Below are positions 54,736 through 64,000 of a stretch of DNA of 64,000 nucleotides, one piece after another. The notes below the pieces were generated by a model, which worked only from the letters and a program-made list of their open reading frames with translations, was not told where the DNA came from and ran no database searches. The translations under genes and the position numbers were made by a program. Numbering within the stretch: the stretch's first letter is position 1; each line of letters opens with the position of its first letter. The stretch covers positions 68,649,074-68,713,073 of the forward strand of contig OZ026524.1 in the NCBI GenBank assembly GCA_964019695.1. The letters are read 5' to 3'. Source of the DNA: Loripinus fragilis. Its lineage: Eukaryota; Mollusca; Bivalvia; Lucinida; Lucinidae.

Positions 54736-55877
54736 TACTTAAGGAATAAAGAAACGCAACAGACAAAAATATAATTTTTGCGTGTTTAAATGACGGTTTG
54801 GTGAAATCTCTTTTGAAAATTTCTAATTGAGTATTTATAGTATGTGATGAAATACAAAAACGTCATTTTAACGCTACATTTTACGCTACAAGATGAAAAC
54901 ATATGAAAACGTAAAATGTGACGTTAACGGCAGAATAAAGATCAAGAAACCTCGTCTTTTCCATGTTTGGTTATTTGGCGTCGACTTGACAATGTGCAAA
55001 TTAAACAAACGTCCAATCATATTCGTAATGCGGTCAAATATTGCGTCAAAACACGCTACTTGAATGGCAAGATACACAATGGTAGTGAATAAGGGATAAA
55101 CATCACAAGAAAGCATGTTCTGATGTCTCCAGGTTTATCGTATCCCGTATATTCACCAGCGACCCAAACCCGACGGCTCTAAGGGAAAAACTAACTTTCC
55201 AGATACCGTAGAAATACACAGGTAAGGTGTATTGATTGACGTTAGCCAAACAAAACACGGCATAATGAAAGAGAAAACATCTGTTAACATGCAGAGAGTG
55301 AACACCAAACTTGTTAACTGTAACCTAAACTTTGTCATTGGACAATTTTATCATTAGAAAAACACATAAACATAATGGAAACCATTAAAACGTAGGATAT
55401 CGAATTTTGACGGCAGAATTGAGGTTTTTTTGACGCCGGAAGATCTTAAGTCATAATTCTTGAACAAAACGTCCCTGTAATGAATAAAATTCAAGCAGAA
55501 AAGAAAGTTTACGCGTTCCACGCAGTATTCAGAGTTGACGTTAATGACGTTAAGCCGTTTCAGAATCCTACAGAAACGTCGCCATTTGATCATTTCCTTG
55601 ATCCGCAATCTATGCCAAGACTTTTTTTTAAACAATAAACCGATGGTTGATTCAAACTTTGCTTTTATTTACCCTGTTTCAGCAGTTTACTACGGGGGTC
55701 AGGCTAGTTACGCGCATACCAAAATGATTACGTAATCGATAATTACGTTGAACCTTCTGCAATTTGATGGCCAAATACTGCTCCTATGGATAAATATCAT
55801 TTGCACTAAAAACTTGCATCATATTGTATGCTTACAGTGACTCGAAGTGTTTGTTGCGTTTCTTTATTCCTTAAGTA
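54736..55877. mobile_element. TA-flanked DNA element, 1.14 kb, ends related to 39190-39749
   Basis: The ends TACTTAAGGAATAAAGAAAC and GTTTCTTTATTCCTTAAGTA (then GCAAC/GTTGC inward) are perfect inverted repeats flanked by TA. They resemble the 39190 ends (TACTKARGGAAWAAAG consensus). The interior is richer in CG dinucleotides than its flanks. On the minus strand three frames (55635-54886) share one reading frame separated by stops, but no transposase motif is visible, so it is probably non-autonomous or badly decayed. Confidence 0.75.
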
Positions 55878-55962
55878 TATATTGTGGTATATGTGTGTAC
55901 TGCAGAACAGCAGGGGATTTACAACATATGAAATTTGTGCCTGTTGTACATGCAGGTTATTT

Positions 55963-56162
55963 TTGTTTGTTTGATTTGATTCTTTACGTCCCATCAACAA
56001 TCTTTCAGTTATATAGGGGCGGGTCTTCCTGGGCTTAACCAGTACTAAGCTAGGATAAATGTGTCTTGCCCAAGGACCACAACGCAGTGACGCCGGTGAG
56101 GCTCGAACCCGCGGCCCTTCGGTCTCGAGTCAATCACTCAACCACTGAGCCACTGCGCTCCC
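55963..56162 (-). mobile_element. tRNA-derived SINE (minus strand)
   Basis: Minus-strand head GGGAGCGCAGTGGCTCAGTG (good A-box) and GGGTTCGAGCCTCACCG (good B-box), body GGGCAAGACACATTTATCC and GGTTAAGCCCAGGAAGACC, tail GATGGGACGTAAAGAATC then an A-rich end. It is the best-preserved copy of this family in the window. Confidence 0.85.
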
Positions 56163-56518
56163 ATACACAAGCAGGTTAGACAGGTTTCATATTTTGTAAT
56201 TTTTATGTACACCAACAACTTAAGTAGATTTTCTTCTCGAAATCGTGTCTGCTCATTTTTAAAAGTAACAGTTTTTTTTTTATTTCCAGTACATTTTTGT
56301 ATCGAAGGACACCTTGGTTAGGTTTGAAATACAAGGGATGTGAAACTGTCTTATTATCAAATATAGCTACTACATGTAGCAGATTAAAAGGAATTTTTAT
56401 TATTTTCCTCATAATATTATGATAGTTTTACTTTAAAACTCAATATTTCGGCCTGAGGCATACATGCATGTGTTTAATATCGTGGAATACAAATGAAAAT
56501 TATTTTCAGCGCCGTTTT

Positions 56519-56674
56519 TGTATTACATGTAGGTGAGCAATGCAATCGCTTAAATGATCATTTTTTTTTATCCAAATACACATATTCAAATAATGATTTG
56601 TATTACATGTAGGTGAGCAATGCAATCGCTAAAAGGAACATATTTTTATCCAAATTCACATATTCAAATAATTA
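56519..56674. repeat. Tandem duplication of a ~78-bp unit
   Basis: TGTATTACATGTAGGTGAGC and AATGCAATCGCT through TCCAAATxCACATATTCAAA occur twice in direct orientation. Confidence 0.85.
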
Positions 56675-56843
56675 TTTCATGATAGCATGAATATGATAAC
56701 GTTTTTAGAGTACTGAAGGTTTAAAATCACTTAAACACAAAAAGAAATATAGTCTTTTTGTTTGTTAAAGCACCTACATTGTTTCAAAATATGACAGAGA
56801 AACAAAAGCAGGAATTGGTAAGCACCATAGAAAATGACCTCAG

Positions 56844-56865
56844 CCCCCCCCCCCCCCCCCCCCCC
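56844..56865. repeat. C homopolymer, ~22 bases
   Basis: Uninterrupted C-run. The length may be imprecise for technical reasons. Confidence 0.8.
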
Positions 56866-58301
56866 ATTATCGTATTACATTGTGCATTACAGAGAACATC
56901 GAAAGGTCCAACGCTTCGGTTGCTACTCTAGTACGTAACTCTGATTGTTTTGAAATCTGACCGTTTTTTCTGCTATATAAAGCCTTAATCACGCTGATGA
57001 ATACTTGTACCCAGTTAAACACACTATGATGCAATGGCGAACCGACGTTGATGCAGTATTCTGATCTACGATGAAGTTCACTCTATGGCATTTGGTCATT
57101 TAGTGCCTACTGGGGAAACATGAAACCAACATGAAAAAAGCATGAAACCAACATGAAAATGATTCCTTGACAACAACATGAAAAATACAACAACACTGAT
57201 ATAAATGATACTTTGCAACAAACCAGAATGAGCGAAATACAATGGAAAAACCCGGATGTGACAGTAACATGGCTACATGTAGAAGGGCCAGTATGGAGAT
57301 CTGGGAAAATACTTTAAAGATTTAAACATAGGGCCGCCATTCCCGCCAAAATTGCATTTTTTCTGCAATGAAAATAAAATATACAAAACTGCCATATTGC
57401 TGGCATCCGTAAAAGATGTGTCATTCTCTACTATTTCGAAGTCGAACTCCAGATGTACAATACTTCAAAGAATGAACTGACATCATGTTAAAAAATAAAC
57501 TTCTTAAAATACATCGGATACGTCCATTTAGCTTTAGTAGCGGGAAATTTGCAAAATATGAAACCTGTGCAAAATGCACATGTTTCGTATTTTGTGCATT
57601 TCCATAGTAGTACACCTGTAAATGTGAACCTCCACCTACCCCCATACTATGCATGCAAGCAACGGGTGCTCTGGTGCCACTACAAAATCAACCGGTAAAA
57701 CTATTCAAACATTTCCGAACGTATCTGATGCATAAAAACGGTACTCATTTCACGAAACTGGGCATTGGGGTTTCCGACCAACTAGGACTCAAACCAGGCT
57801 GCTCAGTTACAGAGATTAGCTAGAATATTGAAATTGTGCTTGAACAAGTTTAGCTTTCATTTTTTCTAGAGAGCAGATAACAAAGGTGCTGATCTGACTG
57901 CGCTGATTAGCAGGCTGGTCTGCGTTTTTCTTGATCGAAATAAGCAAAATCAGGTTTTCTCGCGATGAGACACATATTATGAAATGTAACATAACAAGAA
58001 CCCTACGATAAAACAGGAGTCAGTATACACATGCTTAATCTCGTTTCAGTGTTGAAGTACACACATATTTCCTTATAAAATGAAGTTTGATAAAAGTACT
58101 CATGTTATTTTGTAATTTTAATCGAATACGTTTCACATTACAATCGGCTGATACCCGTCCTCATCCACGAAACTATCAACTCCATTCTTGGTTGAACAAT
58201 CTGGTTCGTGTTCTGAAAGAAGAAAAAAAACAGAGCAACTCTCGCAGCACAAATGGAGCTTGACGTAGGCTGTGGAAGGCGACAACTTTTATATTTGAGC
58301 C
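56866..58301. other. No gene seen; small CATGAAACCAA duplication
   Basis: ACATGAAACCAACATGAAAA is locally repeated at about 57118-57165. Otherwise nothing recognisable. Confidence 0.4.
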
Positions 58302-58511
58302 AGTGCATGAGATTTCCAACAATGTGGCATTTTGACATGTGTAGATTCGGACGAGCCTCTGCAGCCTCCTTTTAAGCTTAGAAACTCCAAATGGTGTTCA
58401 GTCAGTAGCTTAACACTCATAGAATACTCAAGCGAATAGCAAAGACTCTGCGCAGGCTGATCTGAGGCTTTGCTGGTCGCACATACCACATTGTTGGAAA
58501 TTTCATGCACT
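58302..58511. mobile_element. MITE, 210 bp
   Basis: AGTGCATGAGATTTCCAACA and ATGTGG at the left pair with CCACAT and TGTTGGAAATTTCATGCACT at the right (26 bp). The body contains GACGAGCCTCTGCAGCCT and CTCTGCGCAGGCTGATCTGA, linking it to the CAGTCTGATC-type modules. A left half occurs at 50786-50875. Confidence 0.8.
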
Positions 58512-58651
58512 ATCTCATTTATGTTTGGACGTGCACTGGCGATTTCATCTTTAGAACTATGTGAGCAGGTTTATCGATACTGTAATTGCACCCTTAGTAC
58601 TTAGAGTAAAGAAAATAGAGGCACAGGGGGCTGTTACATAAACTAGCTGGT

Positions 58652-60007
58652 ATGGGTTTATCTGAGGGGCTTCTTCGCTGGTTTAAAAGCTATCTTTCAC
58701 ACCGACGACAGCGTGTCGTACTAAATGGGGTAGAATCCAATTGGGCAGACGTTCTTGCAGGAGTTCCACAAGGCTCTATACTTGGTCCCTTACTCTTCCT
58801 AATCTATATCAATGATATTGTTAATAATATTCGCTCATCTATACGTCTATTTGCTGATGACACTACTATCTATATAATTATTGATAATCCCCAAACTGCA
58901 GCCTTCATTTTAAATACAGACCTAGAAACAATTAATGGGTGGTCACATGATTGGCTCGTAGATTTCAATCCAACAAAAACTTCTACTCTTCTAATATCTC
59001 GAAGACAGCATCCAGTCTTCCACCCCTCTTTGGAAATGAATAACGTTGTCCTTAACGAAACTACTAGCCATAAACATTTAGGGCTTACCATATCCAATAC
59101 ATGTTCCTGGATAGAACACATAAATAATATTGCAGAAACAGCTTGGTCAAGATTAAACCTAATGAGATTACTCAAGTTTAAAATCAATCGAAAGGCACTC
59201 GAAAAAATGTACTTTGCATTTATTCGTCCCCTACTTGAGTATAGTGACTCGGTATGGGATAACAGTCCTGCTTATGTTAAAAAACAGCTTGATGATATCC
59301 ATTACGAAGCTGCCAGAATTATAACAGGAGGCACGAAACTCTGTAGCCACGATAAACTTCTTTCTGATCTGGGGTGGGACACTCTGCAAGAACGTCGCAC
59401 AAAGCATAAACTGGTAATATTCTACAAAATCCTCAATAATCTAACTCCTCCTTACCTGCAGGATTTTGTTCCACCACTTGTTCAAGAGGCTAATCCCTAC
59501 AGACTGAGAAATTCTAATGATATCCGCACAATTCACGCTAACACCAACTTGTATTATAACTCTTTTTATCCCTCCACAATACGAGACTGGAATAACCTAC
59601 CCCAAGAAATTAAACAGTCCACCTCAGTTGCATCATTTAAATACCAACTCAACAAAGCCACACAGAGGCGGGCACCACCAAAATTCTTTTCTGCTGGGTC
59701 AAGGCTAGGTCAAATACTTCATGCAAGAATACGAATGGCATGTAGCTCGCTCAATTCAGATCTTTATCGAAAAAATATAGTTCCCAGTCCTTCCTGTGCC
59801 TGTGGGGGGTTTGAAAGTGCTTACCACTTTTTCTTCATATGCCCAAAGTACAATGCAACACGAGAAAGATACTTAGAAGCCCTTCTTAGAAATCATACAA
59901 CTCATGACTTACTTTTTGGAAAGGATACAGCAACTGATGAAGAAAATGAAGCTCTATTCCTTAAAGTACAGGACTACATATTAAAGTCTAAAAGATTTGT
60001 TCATTGA
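58652..60007 (+). CDS. 5'-truncated LINE: reverse transcriptase C-terminal part
   Basis: This is a 451-codon open frame. The insertion probably begins a little upstream (RGLLHKLAGMGLSEGLLRWF is in frame), with no endonuclease or RT fingers, as expected for 5' truncation during target-primed reverse transcription. Visible RT motifs are GVPQGSILGPLLF (37-49) and the active site FADDT (67-71). A thumb/connection region follows (RPLLEYSDSVWD, QLDDIHYEAARIITGGTK, the last typical of jockey/CR1-like LINEs). The end carries a Cys/His cluster C382-x-C384..H392..C397 (CACGGFESAYHFFFIC). The absence of stops over 1.35 kb suggests a recent insertion. The protein cannot be functional alone because RT motifs before GVPQGS are missing. 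The 3' untranslated part probably runs to about 60420 (AATAAAATATTTTTT). Confidence 0.8.
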   Translation: MGLSEGLLRWFKSYLSHRRQRVVLNGVESNWADVLAGVPQGSILGPLLFLIYINDIVNNIRSSIRLFADDTTIYIIIDNPQTAAFILNTDLETINGWSHDWLVDFNPTKTSTLLISRRQHPVFHPSLEMNNVVLNETTSHKHLGLTISNTCSWIEHINNIAETAWSRLNLMRLLKFKINRKALEKMYFAFIRPLLEYSDSVWDNSPAYVKKQLDDIHYEAARIITGGTKLCSHDKLLSDLGWDTLQERRTKHKLVIFYKILNNLTPPYLQDFVPPLVQEANPYRLRNSNDIRTIHANTNLYYNSFYPSTIRDWNNLPQEIKQSTSVASFKYQLNKATQRRAPPKFFSAGSRLGQILHARIRMACSSLNSDLYRKNIVPSPSCACGGFESAYHFFFICPKYNATRERYLEALLRNHTTHDLLFGKDTATDEENEALFLKVQDYILKSKRFVH

Positions 60008-60150
60008 GTTGATATATATTGACATACTGTATTGCTATCCACTTCACTTATATATAACATGATAAGATATCCTCTATTCACGGTAAAACAATCCAAAGAT
60101 ACATCTTGCTAGAAGTAGATAAATACACATGATAGGTTCTCGGTCAACAG

Positions 60151-60169
60151 CTCTCTCTCTCTATCTTTC

Positions 60170-60202
<33 letters not shown>
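60151..60202. repeat. CT microsatellite
   Basis: Imperfect (CT)n with a few CTAT/CTTT interruptions, in the 3' part of the LINE insertion. Confidence 0.9.
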
Positions 60203-60207
<5 letters not shown>

Positions 60208-60420
60208 CTTTTTCATTATAATGAAACATGCATGTATTACTTTATAACTTTCTTAGCGCGAGTTTCTTTGAAGCTTTATAAGCTATTCACACATATTGTA
60301 CAAATTATACCTGAAACAGGAAATGACTTTCATATAAGCTTTTAGCTTACTGTCAAATCCTGTATCCATTGACAATGTATTTATTGCATGAATGTAGAAT
60401 ATTTCAATAAAATATTTTTT

Positions 60421-61016
60421 AAACTAAAATAGAGGTTTGTCAACCCTTAGCCCGCCAGTCACAACTTCTGTCATAGTTCCTCTCATCTGCTTATGTTCAA
60501 AGGTAGCCTATATTTCAAAACACGTGGACAAATGGAGCAGTCTGATCAGGGCTCATATTGTTAGCTTTCATGAAAACATCTAGTCCGAAGGGCACTTTAA
60601 TATATGCAGCAGACGTAAAATAGACATCATTTTCAGGACAAAAATAAATTGCTTCGGGGAAAAGGAGAGCCAGCAACAATTTTTTTGATATTTTTTTATT
60701 TTGGGGGGCAAGTAACACTTGAAATATCAAGCCCCTTAAATAGGCAACACAATCTAAAAAAAGTCATCTGCTTTAAATATTATTGGCGTTTAAAGGGTAA
60801 AGTCAACCCTTTATTCAGTTTACCTTAACCCATATAAACCTAACGTCCATTTTATCGGACTGAATAACCAGATCAAACGCCACAGAACGTTGCGTCTGAT
60901 CATGAACTGCAATATTTGTTTACATGATGTACTTTTAAATTTCGAATGAATTTGTAGATTACAATCCAACAACCCTAAAATTCGAAAATTCAATGATATG
61001 AGCGGGAATTACATAT
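60421..61016. other. No recognisable gene
   Basis: Contains GAGCAGTCTGATCAGGGCTC (about 60536), another occurrence of the CAGTCTGATC word, and otherwise AT-rich sequence. Confidence 0.4.
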
Positions 61017-61415
61017 ATTACGTCGCGCGCCTGGGAGTGAAATAACACCATGCAATAAAATCGATAAACCACGAGTTTTTTCACAGATTTTCGGGAAACG
61101 TTATGACAACACTGTTGCGTACATAATGAAAAAATGCTACCGTTTTTACGGCAGAAATGAGATTTCAAATATGTTCTTAAAAGGGTATCCTTTGGAAGAA
61201 AAGAATGCATCAAAGAACTGAAGCTAGAGTGTGCATATTTTCTTGGTCAGACTAGCTAGTTTTGGCCATATGACAAATAGAATCTTGGATTATTGAACTT
61301 ATTAAACTCGTTGCGAAAAAGAGATAAAATGCTCGACAAGCCTCGCATTTTATCTCATATCCCCAACTCGTTTAATAAATTTAATAGAACATGAGCACTC
61401 ATGCAAGATCCTCTA
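61017..61415 (-). mobile_element. MITE family M1, copy 3
   Basis: Same orientation as 1401-1732 but about 65 bp longer, through extra sequence near 61180-61260. Ends GTCGCGCGCCTGGGAGTGAA and ACATGAGCACTCATGCAAGA are kept, as is the internal hairpin AAAGAGATAAAATGC..GCATTTTATCTC. A lone terminal fragment (ACATGAGCGCTCAT) is at about 63169. Confidence 0.7.
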
Positions 61416-62250
61416 TTTAGACATCAATGGGTTAAGGTAGTACCGGACCCATGTTAAAAGATAACCGAGTGTTTTTATGAAAATTAAGAGTTATCTTTAT
61501 ATATTGTATTGACGTTCACAAAAACATGCTTATCGTCTATCAACACATCTGTATGGCCAAATATATGTTGACCGGCGGGTCCAGTTTCACCCCTAAATAC
61601 GTTGAAGTTATACCTGGTCAGACATTTCTGGTCAGAAAAGTTAATATTCAATGTCTGTTACGTCATCCACGCTTTATTGAAGTTAGATGGCTGCCACTCA
61701 TGTCTCTAGTTAAGCTTTGCACGCGGAGAGTTTGAATAATAAACTATTTGTATAATGTTACTACGGGTAAATAAACACCTTACTGTGCCTGCACAGGCAC
61801 GCAAGCTGATCAAAGCATCTGCTTTCCCCTCTATTTTCAATATATACGTCGTTCTAGTATGTGGTGTTTTGCTTTATCTGTCAATGTCTTCTGGTTTAAA
61901 TATACCAAAGCAATATGACAGTAGAAAAATATTTAACGAATGACAAAAGAAAAGAAAACAACACAAGAAACAGAATATGAGGACGAATTTGAGTAAGCCC
62001 CAGCGAGCAAGAATGGTTGAAACATCACCCGGTCGCCGTCAATGCGGTTTCGGTACTTATAAAATATGCATGGAAACAGCGTTGTTTCAAGTCTGTTTTT
62101 GATGGCTCAATTTCTCAAGATAAGAAGTTGCTGCTAATGTTACCATTTTAAAAGAGTCAGTGGAGACATATAATTGTCGTCTCTGGTGTATGCCTTACGG
62201 TATTTGCAATGGCTAGTCAGAGAATGCTCTGATTTACGCCCATTTGTTTT
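61416..62250. other. No recognisable feature
   Basis: Short frames only (for example 69 codons at 61526-61735) without recognised motifs. Confidence 0.35.
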
Positions 62251-62455
62251 GTTGGTTTGTGTTGATCCATTACCTCCTGATCAACAATTTTAGTCATGTT
62301 TGGTCGAATTCCTGTCTTCAACCATTACTATAAGCTGATAAATTGTCTTGCCCAATGACACAACACTATGGCTCTGGTAAGTCACAAATTAGCAGTCCTT
62401 TGATCCCTAGTTTAACACTCTACCAACAGAGCCCACTGCACTTCCAACGTCCATT
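62251..62455 (-). mobile_element. tRNA-derived SINE, diverged (minus strand)
   Basis: Minus-strand GCAGTGGGCTCTGTTGGTAG (A-box region) and GGGCAAGACAATTTATC with AACAATTTT-like tail blocks correspond in order to the 55963 SINE. The B-box is eroded. Confidence 0.6.
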
Positions 62456-64000
62456 AATTTTGTAAATATGACGACGTGGGTGCGAGGGCTCCCTCTTTAG
62501 CATGGATGAAACCTAAAAGCAACATATTGGACATTTTGAAAGCGCTGGCAGAATGCAGGTGCGTGCCTTTGCTCCATTTTAGCTAGCGAGTGGGGAGTAT
62601 TTTTGACTGAGTCTTATTCTGTACATATATGCGAGCTGTGAATAACCTAAAGCCCTCGGGCTGATATGGCTACCCCAGTGCCAATATGATCTAGAGGCAC
62701 ACCTCGGCCATATTATAACCTGTATATATTGGGATCAAAAGTGATTTTTCTATGCATTACCATTTGCTGGAACGTGAGGGTGATGTTGTCACCCAAACCT
62801 GAAAGGCGTGGGCTATGACGACCCCTGAGGGATAGCAGAGTTTTAGTGTATCAGAAAACCATTATTGCATTGGGTCATTTTCTCGCTTGAAAATTTTGAA
62901 CAACGTTTTCAAAAAGTTCAATAATGACATGCAGAAGGTAATTAAAAATTTTACAGATCAAAGACTTGCGTCATCGTGACGACACTTCTATGCGCGTTAC
63001 TGCTGATGACGTCAATTTTGTAACGAATCCAGAATACGTATACGTAAATTTAAAAAAAAAGGAAGAAAAGAAGCAACAACAAAAAGCTGTGCATCAACAG
63101 CACGTGAATTGCCTGATTAAAACATGGTTGGTGCCTTAAACAAGACTGTCAACAAAATGCAATTATAAACATGAGCGCTCATCATGTAATGTCCTTTATT
63201 TAACGTCCTGCTAACAGGTAAGGTCATACAGAAACTTGGTTACAGCTCTAAGCCTTATCAGACAAGCTTAGTAGTGAAGCGTAGGATATCGATATTTGAG
63301 CTTTACGCAGTTGCGGTTTTGTGTCCCCACGCAAGGTACTCAGTACTGACTAGCACACAAGGCATCCCGATATGGCTGATTTTGTCTTTCTTACATGTAA
63401 AACATCAACTTAAACAAACACTGCTGCTTTCTAAATACACTTTATACGCACATGGACCTAAAATAAATAATGAAACAAGTATGGCACTCCATAACAGAGG
63501 TAAAAAAGAAAACCGCACAAAAAAGAAAAACGAGCACGGTGACATATGCTTTTTAAGTAATTATAAGTTTCCATGCAAAATTTCCTTCAAAAGAATAAGT
63601 TTTTTGTTTCTGTTGTTACATTATGTGACATTATTTATTCTAGATTCAAACGATGTTTTTGGCCTTAATGTTTTTGACAAAATAGTTTTAGCTAAAATAT
63701 ATAAGCTACATGCCTATTTTTCGCTGTTTTTTGTTTTATTTTATTAGCCGATAGCGTGTCGCTTATTCCCAGAAAAAAGTATGGCCTTTTTCACGTTCAT
63801 TTTTTTTTTAAAAATATGCGAAATTGATTTTTTTTTTGTAAAACTTCATATTTTTCAATTTTAAAAAAATAATAGCTTTTTAAAAAAAAAAAACCCTGGT
63901 AAGATCATGTTATTTTTGTCAAAATAGATGTGTTTTGAGCTATTTTCAACATGTTAAAAGGTGGTAACTTTTTGACACATGCTGATAAGTCCCGTTCTAC
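62456..64000. other. No recognisable gene to the window edge
   Basis: AT-rich with T- and A-runs at 63800-63900. The 157-codon plus-strand frame 63274-63747 is rich in K, F, L and Y, has no recognisable domain and fits chance expectation for such composition. Confidence 0.4.

Noticed and set aside
54886..55635. Three same-frame minus-strand ORFs suggesting one ~250-residue membrane protein
   Set aside because: Separated by several stop codons, no conserved motif, and hydrophobicity follows from base composition inside a TIR element.
63274..63747. 157-codon plus-strand ORF near the right edge
   Set aside because: Low-complexity K/F/L/Y-rich translation, no domain recognised.

Overview
This looks like a non-coding, transposon-dense stretch of an AT-rich animal genome, most probably a marine mollusc and plausibly a bivalve. 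That inference rests on four things: one neuropeptide-type precursor gene with a likely intron in its 5' leader; many short tRNA-derived SINEs and hairpin MITEs; LINE, Harbinger and Ty3/gypsy-like fragments; and abundant degenerate tandem repeats of a style common in bivalve genomes. No operons, bacterial signals, rRNA or CRISPR were seen. The species cannot be read from the window.

Layout. 1-11 kb: a 35-bp-TIR element with a perfect 30-bp hairpin inside it, several MITEs, two minisatellites (6.6-7.3 kb) and a SINE. 11.2-12.0 kb: the one convincing host gene, a 213-residue secreted precursor with two NPTGW-ending peptides set between basic cleavage sites. 12-17 kb: MITEs, SINEs and hairpins. 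17.37-17.48 kb: a possible first exon (ATGGCGGCC start context, signal-peptide-like frame, GTGAGT donor). 17.86-19.09 kb: a free-standing RNase H-type ORF on the minus strand. 21.1-21.5 kb: three tandem tRNA-like units, with a further tRNA-like sequence at 22.0 kb. 27.1-30.2 kb: an LTR-retrotransposon remnant with an intact 866-codon Gag-type ORF and no pol. 31.7-37.6 kb: a decayed LINE split by three later insertions, namely a short dispersed repeat, a complete 2.5-kb Harbinger transposon with a TAA target duplication, and a MITE. 37.7-38.7 kb: two tandem arrays. 39.2 and 54.7 kb: two TA-flanked DNA elements with similar ends. 41.4-42.4 kb and 46.1-49.0 kb: degenerate satellites with units near 165 bp. 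58.6-60.0 kb: a 5'-truncated LINE with an open reverse transcriptase. The rest is unannotatable AT-rich sequence.

How it fits together. The window is mostly a record of layered transposition around one small peptide gene. Copies of the same MITE, SINE and repeat families recur tens of kilobases apart, several nested in one another, so relative insertion order can be read. The items most worth follow-up are the NPTGW precursor, the Gag-only ORF that starts at a splice-acceptor-like site, and the Harbinger transposase with an otherwise intact fold but its first catalytic Asp replaced by Asn. All family assignments are from motif reading; no database search was run.
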